Below are positions 22,427 to 34,300 of a DNA stretch of 64,000 bases, in pieces (the stretch's first letter is position 1; each line of letters starts with the position of its first letter). The notes under the pieces are model-generated. The model was not told the DNA's origin. It made no database searches and worked only from the letters and a program-made list of their open reading frames with translations. The stretch is from Lytechinus variegatus. Its lineage: Eukaryota; Echinodermata; Echinoidea; Temnopleuroida; Toxopneustidae. A program made the translations under genes and the position numbers. Where the stretch lies: positions 40,008,922 through 40,072,921 of the forward strand of contig NC_054743.1 of assembly GCF_018143015.1 (NCBI RefSeq), in the 5' to 3' direction.

Positions 22427-24526
22427 CATAGGCGGATCCAGGGGGGGGGCCCGAGGGGCCCGGGCCCCCCCTATTGGCGGAGCAAAAAACAGAAAAAAAG
22501 GGGGAAAGAAAGCAAAAAAAAAGAAAAGGAAGGGAAAAGAGAGGAGAAAAGAAGAAAGGCAAACATAAGAGGAGGAACATGATTGAATAAAATAACATGA
22601 GGGGAAGACTTTGAAAATATTTTTTTGAAAAATCTATTTGTTAGGATTTAAAATTTTCGCTCGCGCTTCGCGCTCGCATTGTCTTTTCGGGATTTGCATA
22701 TCTTGCTCAATATGAAGCTAAAAATATCAAACTTTGAAGTCAATATACAAAACATATTTCAGCTGGGAAATTGAACTTTCATTATTTTGTTTGATTTACA
22801 AATAGATTTTTTTAAAAGTGCTCTGTAAAAATGTCTGTGTTATGGTCTGAATATTATCATTTTCTGCTTGCGCGGTCGCAAAATTTTATTTGTCAGGTAC
22901 CTATTATTTTCCTGTATTCCATAAAGTTCTCAAAATATCCCTATTCAGGTCAGATTGTCAAAACGTATCAGCTAGCGCTGCACGCTAGCATTTTAATTAT
23001 TGAGTTATGTACATCCCAATATTAATTCTAAATCAAACTACATTGATGACAGTTTATGAAAAATTTCGGCTCGCGATTTCCGCTCGCATTGATAGATATT
23101 GTCATGCATCTTATGCATAATTACAAAAGTGCTTTAAATGTCCAGTTTTCAGGCCATAATAACAGATTTAGCGCTCTTATGCTTAGGAAGAGAAATAGGA
23201 AGATAGTCATCATTTTCATATGATGACATAATGCCCTTATAGAATATGTCCCGGTCCTATGTAAAAACTCAAAGTAATAATAATAAAATACATCAGCTCT
23301 TTTTTAACTGTGATCCATCACAATTCACAATTTTCCCACAAAGTGTTTGCAATACAGAGCTTAAATTGACCCTTTGTTAGATCGGAATATTATATATATT
23401 TAGCTCGCGCTATGCGCTCGCTTTATTGATTTTCATGATAAGAAAGGTACTTAGAATACCCAAATTCTAGGAGGAAATCTAAAACACACGTTTATTCAGA
23501 TACGCAGATTGTTCTCTATTTAAATCATTATCCAGTTTCAGATCGCAATATCAAAAAGTGTCTGCTCGCGCTTTGCGCTCGCATTATTAATGTATAAAAA
23601 TTGATAATAACTTATCCTTTTCATTATTTACAAAACATGATTAGAGTGTCCAGAAATTTTTCGCTTGCGCTTCGCGCTCGCATCAATAAAGTTTAGTTTA
23701 TATACATAGAGTCCTTCCAAGATTACAAAAAGTGCTTAGAATTTCCATTATTCAGGTAAAAAAGGTCAAAAATTTTCAGCTCGCGCTTCGCGCTCGCAAT
23801 ATTTGAATGTTAAAATATGTAACGTCTTCATGGATAAAAGCAAGCAGTCCATAACACGTACAATTTCGAGCAGTTCAAAACGTATACAAAAATTTTCTGC
23901 TCGCGCTCTGCGCTCGCATTATTAATGTAAGGAAGATCGCCACTTACTCATCCTTTTCATGAGTTCAGTAGGTCTAAATATCGACATTTTTTGCTCACGC
24001 TTCGTGCTCGCATGTTTAATTATATACCTATTCTGTTAAGTTACAAAAAGTGCTAAGAATTTCCATTCCTTAGGTAAAAATGTCAAAAACTTTCGGCTCG
24101 CACTTCGCGCTCGCATTATTTGATTTTTTAAAATATGTAACGTCTTCATGGCTAATTGCAAGCAAGTATTTAACAGTACCTTTTCCATCACTTCATTTCT
24201 GCTCACTCTTTACGTTCGTATAAACTTGCATACACATCTTTTTTTCAGGAAAACAAACATTTCCGAGAATGTTCAAAATTTTATGAAAAAGTACATAAGA
24301 TTTCCAAAAAATTTGGCTCGCGCTTCGCGCTCGCATTATATAAATAAGGGTTATGGTATTACACATTTATGTTTCATAAGAATAAAGCTAAAAAGTGACC
24401 ATAAGGACTACCCCTTCAAAGAAACGAAAAATCCCGGCAAAAATCAATTTCGAGCGGCCGATCGGGGAAAATATGGCTGAAAAAATTCCGGGCCCCCCCT
24501 ATTGGCGAAGGCTGGATCCGCCCCTG
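22427..24526. mobile_element. 2.1-kb hAT-like non-autonomous element with CTCGCGCTTCGCGCTC array
   Basis: Termini CATAGGCGGATCCAG and CTGGATCCGCCCCTG are 15-bp inverted ends with two mismatches. The right flank is GCATTGTG; the left flank GCAGTG looks like the same 8-bp target copy with two bases lost. The interior has no transposase but about ten copies of GCTCGCGCTTCGCGCTCG, each in an AT-rich spacer. Confidence 0.75.
22659..24336 (+). repeat. Interspersed mirror-repeat motif GCTCGCGCTTCGCGCTCG
   Basis: Copies start near 22659, 23069, 23403, 23564, 23663, 23778, 23899, 23993, 24095 and 24315, some with one to four changes. The 18-mer reads the same backwards on one strand, and its CGCG-CTT-CGCG core can form a hairpin. 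Flanks also recur: TTACAAAAAGTGCT..AATTTCC at 23721 and 24040, and ATATGTAACGTCTTCATGG after 23797 and 24116. Confidence 0.85.
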
Positions 24527-24776
24527 GCATTGTGCTTGTCTGATTTTTCTCTATTGATTTAAATCAACATTTTTCTGAGGTGGACTTGACCTTTAAGTCG
24601 ATCCCGACCGAGCGAGAAAAAAAAATCACCTTTTCATGAGATTCTAACTTTGAGATATTTTTTTTACATTAAATATTCAGTAAATAAAATCGTATCCTAC
24701 ACTTTGCCTTTGCTTTTCTTTCCTCCTGTTTTTTTTCTTTTCTTGATTATAGAACTTTTGGGGACTCAGCCTGGCC

Positions 24777-24833
24777 CAACGGCTGCTTGAGGGGGGGGGG
24801 AGGGGCACGTGCCCCCCCCGTAGTTACGCCACT
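24777..24833. mobile_element. Solitary hAT-like terminus
   Basis: G-run, CACGTG, C-run, then GTAGTTACGCCACTG. The last 12 bases are the complement of the common hAT end CAGTGGCGTAAC. No partner end was found nearby. Confidence 0.4.
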
Positions 24834-24973
24834 GGTCATGGATTTGATCGTTGATTCATGATTTTGCCCCACCCCAATCTGAAAAATGGATCGACACCCC
24901 CATATTAGCTGCAGGAGCTGACTGACTCCACTGATCTCTAGAGATCAGTGACTGACTCCCGTGACTCACTTTT

Positions 24974-24981
24974 TTCTAGAA
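24974..24981. promoter_or_regulatory. Possible two-unit heat shock element upstream of CCT8
   Basis: TTCTAGAA (TTCnnGAA) lies about 285 bp before the CCT8 start. A functional element usually needs a third unit, which is absent. TTGACGTAA near 25046 is a CRE-like word. Both are weak. Confidence 0.2.
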
Positions 24982-25261
24982 CATGCTTTTGCAAATAGTC
25001 TTTCTCCAGTTGTTTCCTCCTTCATGTTCATCGAGTGTTGTCATTTGACGTAAAAGTTAGTCACGTTTTATTTGCTTTTTAATTATAGATTTTTTTTTTA
25101 CAGAATTGAAACTTCAGGCAGTATTGCTACTATAAATGAAAAGGATTTATCTCTAAAACATGCACTTGTAAAAAATGAAACCAATGATTTGTAATAATAA
25201 AATTGTACAAGAAAACGGCTGTTTAGACATCTATCTCATCTAACTACATCCGAAGTTCAAC

Positions 25262-25321
25262 ATGGCGATGAACATACCTCGTGCACCGGGCTTTGCCCAA
25301 ATGCTGAAAGATGGAGCTAAA
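25262..25321 (+). CDS. CCT8: CCT8 exon 1 (residues 1-20)
   Basis: MAMNIPRAPGFAQMLKDGAK, near-identical to the theta N-terminus. Donor is AAA|gtgagt. Phase 0. Confidence 0.96.
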
Positions 25322-28300
25322 GTGAGTATTATTCCTCTCCAGAATTATCCGAGGTTGTGAAAGAATAGATAATGATTGCATGTACCTGTGAGTTCAATTT
25401 GATGATTTGATTTATTGGTGTGTAGGTGGTAGTAATTATCGATCGTCTTTCCGTTGTCAAGGAATTCCTTGTTCACGTTTGCCAACTGACCCTGTATCGG
25501 GCCGGCCGGCGGTATTCAGGAGCTCGCTAGCGGCTCGCAAGGAATAGCGCCTAGCCGCAGTGCTAGTCAAGTTGGTCAGGCGAATGCAGAGAAACGGTCT
25601 TGATTTTCAAGCCAAAGACTGAAAAAGAAAGAAAACTACACTTATTTTTGTTGGTTTAAAGTTTAAACCTCCTAGCTCCATGAGCTCCTGTGGTATTTGA
25701 ATTGAAACATGGTTGGAGCTTTCTGGTTGTTTAAACTAAATAAAGTAAAGCATTGATTTGCAAAGGCTGCCTGAGTTAGTAGGACAGGAATAACTGTCGT
25801 TTCTGGGAATTTATTCAACGATTTCTGACATTTTACTCTCATCCCCATTCACCGACTGTAGTGTGTTAGTGTGTGTGAGCTCGCATGTGTTATCAGATCC
25901 TCCCTTTTGTCGATTAACTGTCCAGACTTTGATGTGCTTTTTTACACAGAATTGTCTAAACTCTAAGGATTTAGGCTATCAACTACAAGATATCAATTTA
26001 TAATTTATAATCATAAATCAATGAATTAATGTCAAAGAAATATATCAAAACGTATGAAAATGGTACTTTACCAATGTTTACTTGCGACTTGGACACCAGA
26101 ATCACTCCCAAAATAGCCAAAATTACAAACGAACGGAGAGTGCATCGACTATTCACGAATGTGATATCGATATTAAATATTATGCGATCTGTTCCACATG
26201 CGAGCTAAACCGCTACGATCACAGGTAGCAGAGGACATTCAATATATCGAGACATTAAAAGGTTAATAACAATAATGACATCATCCAAGATGGCAACTTG
26301 CAAGAAAAACCGTCAGCTCAGGTGAAAATGTCTTAGATGAAAGATTTCTCGATCGTCCAGAGGATTTTTATCAATAACTCTGGTACCTGATAATGGAAAC
26401 CATGAAACTAAATTTCGCTTAAAAAAACAGTTTTAAATCGCGACCTATAAAACGTTAGTTCACCTATATACGTTGGCTGTATGTACGGGCCTCCAAGCTC
26501 TTCAGTCTATGTGTAATGGTGAGTGGGGCCAACGTAGTTCAGCGGAACAACCAAAATACAGAGACTGAAGCTTTTGGTCTAAGCTGTGAGTGACTTATTG
26601 GGAAAAAGTTGCAAGTTTATTTGAATTCCTTATTTCTTTTAATAAACCTGTACTCTGGAGTTGTACATGTACATGTTTTAGTGGAAGTGATTTGAATAAT
26701 CAATCATTGAAAAAAATCATAGTGAAAGTGGAGTAGGGGGCTAAGTGTTAACCGCTTATGAAGGATTTAATCATGTTTTGATGATATAAAGTTGATAAAA
26801 TCTTTCTAATTTTATTTTTAAAAAATAATAAAACTGCCACAAATGAAAATATTGTCAAACATTTGTACATGTTTCAGTGGAAGTGATTTAAATCAACAAT
26901 TTTTTAAAATAATCATAGTTACCCTTTTTACACAGGATTTTCTTAACCCCGGACTATCGCTAACCCCGTACTATCCTTAACCCCATACTATTTTTTTTTC
27001 CTTTTCACACATGCCAAATTGTTATTGCTAACCCCGGATAAGGAATGCTTGCTTTTTACACACGAAACTCGCTAACCCCGGACTAGTGGTTTTTGTCGAT
27101 CATTCGTAGTACAAGTGCTTCACTCGTATATTTTTTACACACGCTACAATTTCCTTAACCCGTACTATAGGTGGGGCAAAATTGCCATTTAGCCCCACCT
27201 ATAGTACGGGGTTAAGCTTAGCCCACTTTTGTTTTACACATGCGATCTTAACCCCGTACTATTGCTCTTAGCACCGCAATTGGTGGGATAACCCTGCTTT
27301 TTTGCAGGGCCAAATAATCCCGTACTATAGGTGGGGTTAGCCCACTTTGCAAAAACGCTGTGTAAAACGAAAGTGGGCTAAGCTTAACCCCGTACTATAG
27401 GTGGGGCTAAATTGCCATTTAGCCCCACCTATAGTACGGGGTTAAGGAAATTTTAGCCTGTCTAAAAAGGGTAATAGTGAAAGTGGAGTTGGGGGCTTAG
27501 TGTAAGCCGCTTATGAAGGATTTATTCATGTTATGATGATGAAGTTGATGAAATTTTTCTATTTTGAGTAAAAAAATAAACTGCCACAAATAAAAATATT
27601 GTCAATCATTTGTACATGTTTCAATAGAAGTGATTCAAATCAATGATAATAGTGAATAGTGTAAAACCATTTATAGGCTACATTCATTGCATGATCAACC
27701 TGATTTTCTGGACATGATTTTAATTGTTTTCAGTAGATATGAAGCATTTATTTATGTTTTGATTATATAAAATTGATCAAATCTTTCTATTTTGAGTACG
27801 AAAAATAAAAATGTCAATCATTTTTCAATGGAAGTGAGTCAATGATTTTAAAAATCATAGTGATCTAAATCGCGATTTGAATCATTAAATCATGATATAA
27901 TTCGACATGATTTAAATCAGCCAACCCTGAGCATAGAAATCATGTACAACATGTAAACGTGATTGTGAGTGTTGACCTTGCTCATCAAGGGCCGATCTAG
28001 CTTTAGGAGAGGGGGTCAGGAAAAAAAGTATTTTCGTCCACATTTTCACCGATCTCCCACTTTAAGCTGATTTTTTTTTCAGGGGGGGGGGGTTCCAATT
28101 TTACACTAAGATTAAAACATCTTACATTTATTCTTAAAAACAAAATGAGGCCACTGCATGAGTTTATAAGAAATGTAACTTTGCTACAAATTGCATAGAT
28201 TGAATTCTTGTTGGAACCTATGACCTTTTGCAAAATATCTCAAATATTTCAAATGGTCAATATGTGCCCTTCTTTGTAGCAATAGCATCTCTTTCCTCTA

Positions 28301-31300
28301 CATCATGGGAAATGATACAGTTGAATGCAATATATGCATACCGTAAGTAACGGTCTATTAACCGCACATTTTTCTTGGCGGGATAGAAGCAAAAGTCGGG
28401 GGGTGTGGTTTATCCACGGTGACAGGTCTCCCGAACATGTAAGACGTCTGCCAGTTCACAACACATCGAGTGGCCGGGCGTAGCCGCCCAGGGCAATGTC
28501 ATTAAGAAATCTTTAACTTAGTTTTTGTTTCTTCGTACCTCAAATATGCATGTAAATGTGAGGATTTTTTTTTAAGTCCAAAGTTGGGGATGCGGTTAGT
28601 CTACGGATGCGGTTTATAGTCAGTTACTTGCGGTAGCTAGGGAAAAGAGCAATAAGCAATCCAGAGTACCGGGTAAATTGAATAAAAATTAAGTTTAAGT
28701 AATGTAATTAAAAGTAATTGACTGTAATTGAAGTCAATTACAATTAGTTTCCATTTAGAAATTTTAATTAAAATTACAATTACAGTTGCTCGATAAAATG
28801 TAATTTAATACGTAATTGATCAACTACTTTGTAATTGAGCCCAGCCTTGTTCAATACTGAATATTCAAATAACCTTACTCGGTACCACACTGGAAGACGT
28901 GGGCTGCGCTCAGGCAACAATGCCACTCTGGTGGTAAGACCAACTTCCACAGGGGACAGATCGTTCGCTGCTAGTGTGCTGCGTCTCTGGAACCACCTCC
29001 CCTGAGCACTCTATCTTTGAATCATCACAACTGGCCTTCTGGGAGCTTTTCAGCAGTCATTCCTTTTCATTAGTTCAAAAATTAAATGTAGTTGTCATTC
29101 ATTATTTTCATGGGTATCCGGTCTCTGTACATCACTATGTGGTACGTCATCAGTGTAGATGGCAATATCATATTGTGATATTGTAATCAATTCTTATTGC
29201 ATCTTTTTCTTTTTGTTTCGTTCAGAATTTCCAAGGTCTTGAAGAAGCTATCTACCGTAACATTGGAGCATGTAAGGAGCTTGCAGAGACGACGCGGTCT
29301 GCATACGGACCCAGCGGAATGAACAAGATGGTTATCAATCATATAGAAAAGCTATTTGTGACAAACGATGCTGCTACCATACTGAGAGAGTTGGAGGTAA
29401 TGCATTTGTTGGACAAAGATTTTTTCTTTTAACATGGTTAGGATAAGAAAAGACACATGGCACAATAAAGGCAGTCTGTAACACAGCGTTCTGTATCTAA
29501 AGTAGAGGTCAGTCACGCAAGTTGGACTGTCGGTCAAGAGCATGCATTGACTGTTCAATAATCAGAATTGTTGCTCCAAATTTGCAGCTTATTGCAAGTT
29601 TTTTGCCACGATGGTGCTCAATGCAAGAATTATGTTTTTTCTTTGCCAACCATGGTCATGCAATTACATGTATTTTATATGACCTTTAGCTACAAGAGTG
29701 TTGCAGTTGATATTGGAGTGACACTGCTAAAAGAAGACCAAGTTTAATGAATAAATGTTCAGTCAAAGAAAAGACATGATGGTTAGTTCATAAAGCTGTT
29801 TTTAAGTTGCAAGCAACTTAACAAAGCAGTTGCAATCCATCCTTGGGGTAGGTTATGTACTTCCAAGTAAAACTTTTTCAATGGTGTTGATTTTGCTCAT
29901 AAAGAATGATCCCCTGTTTGTAAAGTCACTGTTAAGTTACAAACAGGTTCATGAAACGCCATCCAGGATGGGGTTTCGCAAATCTAAGTTATTCATGACT
30001 TTATGAAGGAGCGGTGGCCGCATCTTGTGATAGATTAGATTCTCAGTTATTTCTATTCCAATCTTTGTATATATAGTAATTGTTGTATATTAACATGCAT
30101 CTGAATGGGAAAAAAATGCCAAGAATTGATATGAATTACCCCCAGCATGTCAAAACATTTCTTACACAAGAATGGATCACTATTTGTTCTTGATTTAAAA
30201 ACAGCTTTACGAAACAACCCCTGGATTTTATTTTCCTCCACATAGCTTTCTAATGTCTTCACTTGACTTCCATTGCAGGTCCAGCACCCTGCAGCAAAGA
30301 TGCTGGTCCTAGCCTCACAGCAGATGGAGCAGGAGGTAGGAGATGGTACCAACTTTGTCATGGTGTTTGCAGGAGCTCTTCTCCAGTATGCTGAAGAGAT
30401 ACTTAGAATGGTAAGCATCAAGTAAAATATTGTTAAAAGAAAGAAAAATTCTGGGACTAGTTTTCACAACCTTTATGTACTGCCTAAATCTGCAACGTGG
30501 GATAATCTTTATAATAAGAATAAGAATATGAATGATAATAATGATTAATAATAATAGGCATTTATATGGCAGGGCTCGACATTGGCAGTGGCCCGGTGGC
30601 CCAGGGCAACCAAAAATGAGAGATGGGCCACCAAAATTCTGTAAATGCCAACCCTTGGTGGCCCTTATGGGCAACCAAAGTTTTGATAAATTGTAATGTT
30701 TTCTATTGTGTAAGGGCCACTAGATTTGCTTTGCGAGCCACCAAAAATATGTAATTGACGATTTTGGTGAACCGATCGGGCCACCAAGAAAAAAGTTAGT
30801 GTGGAGCCTTGTATATGGCGTCATCTATAATCTATTACGAGGTGCATTATTGCAGTGGATGGGAATTTTCCAGGGCTCTGTTGAGTATTCCTGGGGCAAA
30901 AGCGCAGAGTCTAGGGACAGTGATTTTCCGTTTAAAAAAATTGCCTTTTCCGTTTCAGAAAATCTTGAATTCCGTTTCGGCATGTCAGAAAACGGAAATT
31001 CCGTTTCCCATAGACTTTGTACACACCTGCCAGAGCGGCCGGAAAGGGAGAGATCAGTGGGTACGATCGGGTGTGAAGGAGTGAAGAGCAGTCAAGATGT
31101 GTTGATTTCGTTGTGATTGTGGTGAAGTGAGATCGTGTTTTGTGAGGTTTTGTGGCCATTTAATATTTGTATTTTGTTGAGATTTTGGAGTAATTTATGT
31201 TGCTGTTCTGTGTTATATGAGGAAAAATCTGTTTTCCGTGATTTTCCATTTGAAATGCCACTTTCCGTTTCAAAAGGCCATTTCCGTGAATTCCGTCCGT

Positions 31301-34300
31301 TTTCCGCGATCGCGGAAAATCACTGTCCCTAAGAGTCCCATGTAATTTTCTTCTCTGGTAAATTCTGGGGATCCCAGTATTTCTTTGTTTACATTTGCTC
31401 TAATTGAAAAAAAAAACTGCACCTGCAGCTGATAATAAAATCTATAATCTTAAAAACATCCAAACCATAAACCTCATGATATTTTTGTAAGAAGCCCTTT
31501 AATAACTAAGTTAACGCTAATCATAGCCCTCTGCGTTCTGAGCACATTATATTTAGACGCAATGTAAGAATTCAAAATGGCGAGTTATACTATTCTCTTT
31601 CTGTTATTGGATTTTTTCTTTTTGTGCTTGCTTGAATATATTGACATTTTCATTTATTAAATCATCTTGAACTTGAATGGTGTCAACCTTTAAGATGGAT
31701 ATATTTTGGAATTTGATATAATTGTTTCTTTTGATAACTTCATTTAATGCACTTGCTTAAGTAATGAAACAAACATACAATAGCTTACACAGTCAAATTA
31801 TGATATTTGAGAACATTTGTTAGCTTACAACAATAAAAAAGTGATATTTCAGAATATTTGTCATCTGTGTTTTTCTGAATTTTTTTTTTCCCAAATGTGC
31901 AATTTGTCTAAAAAAAAGAATTGTTTCTAAGTGACAAGTGAACAGAATGTAATTTACAGTAATGGCCTTTACACTTTCTACCTTTTTCCTTCTTAGGGTC
32001 TTTCCCCAACAGAAGTTATTGAAGGGTTCGAAGTAGCGCTCAAGAAAACTTTAGAAATCTTACCAGGTATTGTATATTCTTGTATGAAGTGTTACCTTCA
32101 ATCTGCAAGGGTTTTTCTCATGCCTGCATAAGAAATCCAATTCAACCCACTACTGTGGCTTTCATAAAGATCGACCATGGATTCTCTGTTGTAATTGGCT
32201 GCTTAGACTTGATACTATGGTAGTTATCGAAGTTGTAACTCTATATGAAACAGGCCCAGAAGATGTTTGATAGAGCACCCTTTCCCTGATTTTGCCAAAC
32301 CGTGTCCATTATTGACAAGAAAATCTCATTTATTTTGGGGAAAATGTAATGGTTTTGAATCCTGTGTTTTAATAACAAGGCTGTTGGATCCTTTGCCAAG
32401 ACGTAAATCATCTACACTTTCCCCGGTCTTTACCCAGGGTCAAGGTCATACTTTATTGGAGGTCACTTAATAAATTTCCTTATGCAGGCAAAATAATATG
32501 TTTAATATTCCCATTGTTAACATGCATTTCTCTACCGTGATAATCCCCATTGACCCTCCAACTATCAGATGTGTCCTTCGTCATTTAATGATTAAGAATT
32601 TAAATCCGAAGAAATGAGTGTTGATTCATCCAATTTAAATTACATCTCTGATTTCAGATCTTGTGTGTGGTACCATCAAAGATTTGAGGAATGTTCAAGA
32701 GGTTACACAAGCGATTAGGACGTCGGTCATGAGCAAGCAGTACGGCAATGAAGATTTCCTTGCAAAGATGATCGCACAAGCATGCAGTAAGTTGTTGCAT
32801 AAATTCTGTAAAACTGGATACCTGTACAACATTATACTATACATGTTTTTTCTCTCTCTCTTGGAGTGCATTCACAGAGTTAAGAATTTCATGAGGTTAT
32901 TACACTAAGACACTTTACCCGTGAGAGAATATTGCATTAATTAGGAAAAGTCAGGACTTAAAATGAATGCTGTTTCAGTTGTCCGAAATGAAGCTTGCTG
33001 ATTGTTACATACATGTATCTGTTGAATATTTTTTTCCTCAAATATACATTTTATTCTGAAGGTGAGTTAGTAATTGGCAATATCCTACCTACATGATTGT
33101 AATCTCTAAAAAAAAATACAGGTGGTCTTTGTACATGTGGGATAATATGAAATAAGGATCTTGTGAATGAACATAAAGCTAGGCGGTCATATGATTTTGT
33201 GCCAACACTAGAATTATGAGCTTCATTGCATGGTAATGCAGGATTCCTGTATGGCTGTTCTATAGCTCTACATGGCCAGATTCCCATGCGAGATCAAATC
33301 CAATCACCTCGAACCATTGTCAAGCCTGCAGAGATTGTCTCTATTTGTGGCCCAACACACTGATGTAGGTGATACAGTTTGCTAGAGAGTAGACACTTGG
33401 AATATTGTGCCTATCATGTATATAAATCAGAATATTAAATTTACAATAAGTATATAATTTCATGAAATCATCTCTATACTCGTATATGCGAGTTACTTTA
33501 GCAATATAGATGATCAAGCCTTTGCAATTAAGAGCATGTTGCATTTGGCAAGCTCGAGACTTGAAAAGAAATTACCCTTGCCATGTTTTACATCATGGCT
33601 CTATTAGATATCCTCATCTCTGTATTGTCTGGGTTTATTTTTTCTTGATGTTGATTGCTAATTTTATTTCGTTCGTCTCGAGAGGAGACTAATTGAGATC
33701 CCGCCTCGCACGTGTACACTCATTATCGCTTCATCTCAAAAATAGCAGGTTCAAACACCTGCCGGACTCTTAAAGAAAAAAGGATTTTTCTTCGGAAATA
33801 CGACATATGTTTTCTCAAAGGACTATTCATATCTATTTTCAGAAGTTATTCAAGGCAAGGTGATAATTTCTTGCACTTTAGAATCGAAATTTCATGTGCT
33901 GTAATTGTTGATGCAAGAATCCTTAATGCTCTATTCTTTTTTCGTAGTTTCAGTAATGTCAAAGACGTCAACGTTCAATGTGGATAATGTCAGGGTAGCT
34001 AAAATCTTGGTAAGTAAATTATGAATTCAAGATAACATTCTGAACTTGAGGATAAGTTGTGACATATTTTTTATTTATAGGGATGCTCATGGCTGAAAAT
34101 ATTTATACCTAAATTAATAAAGTACACAGAGCAAAATGCTTGAAATTTCATCAAAATTGGAAAACAAGTAACAAAGTTATTGAATTTTAAAAGTTATCAA
34201 TATATTTTTAAACAGTTATATTCACATCATGAATATTCATTAGGTGGGCTGATGATGTCACATCCCCACTTTCCTTTTTCTCATGTTGTTACATGTACAT

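Larger units (their letters stand above)
21878..24596. mobile_element. Foldback family A copy 2, split by a hAT-like insertion
   Basis: TTAAAGGACAAGTCCACC at the left and GTGGACTTGACCTTTAA at the right repeat the ends of the 137-743 element, and the internal sequence matches closely. The right arm is interrupted at 22427-24526. The uninterrupted copy 1 shows what the empty site looked like (TTTTCAGCATTGTGCTTG). Confidence 0.85.

Noticed and set aside
22659..24336. CRISPR-like array of GCTCGCGCTTCGCGCTCG repeats
   Set aside because: The repeat is short and variable, the spacing is irregular (about 80-410 bp), and the context is an animal transposon.
24974..24981. Heat-shock control of CCT8 through TTCTAGAA
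   Set aside because: Only two of the three units needed for a convincing element are present, so it is listed only at low confidence.
30799..31159. Frames of 75-105 residues in CCT8 intron 3
   Set aside because: They straddle the ends of two bounded TIR elements and have no protein similarity.
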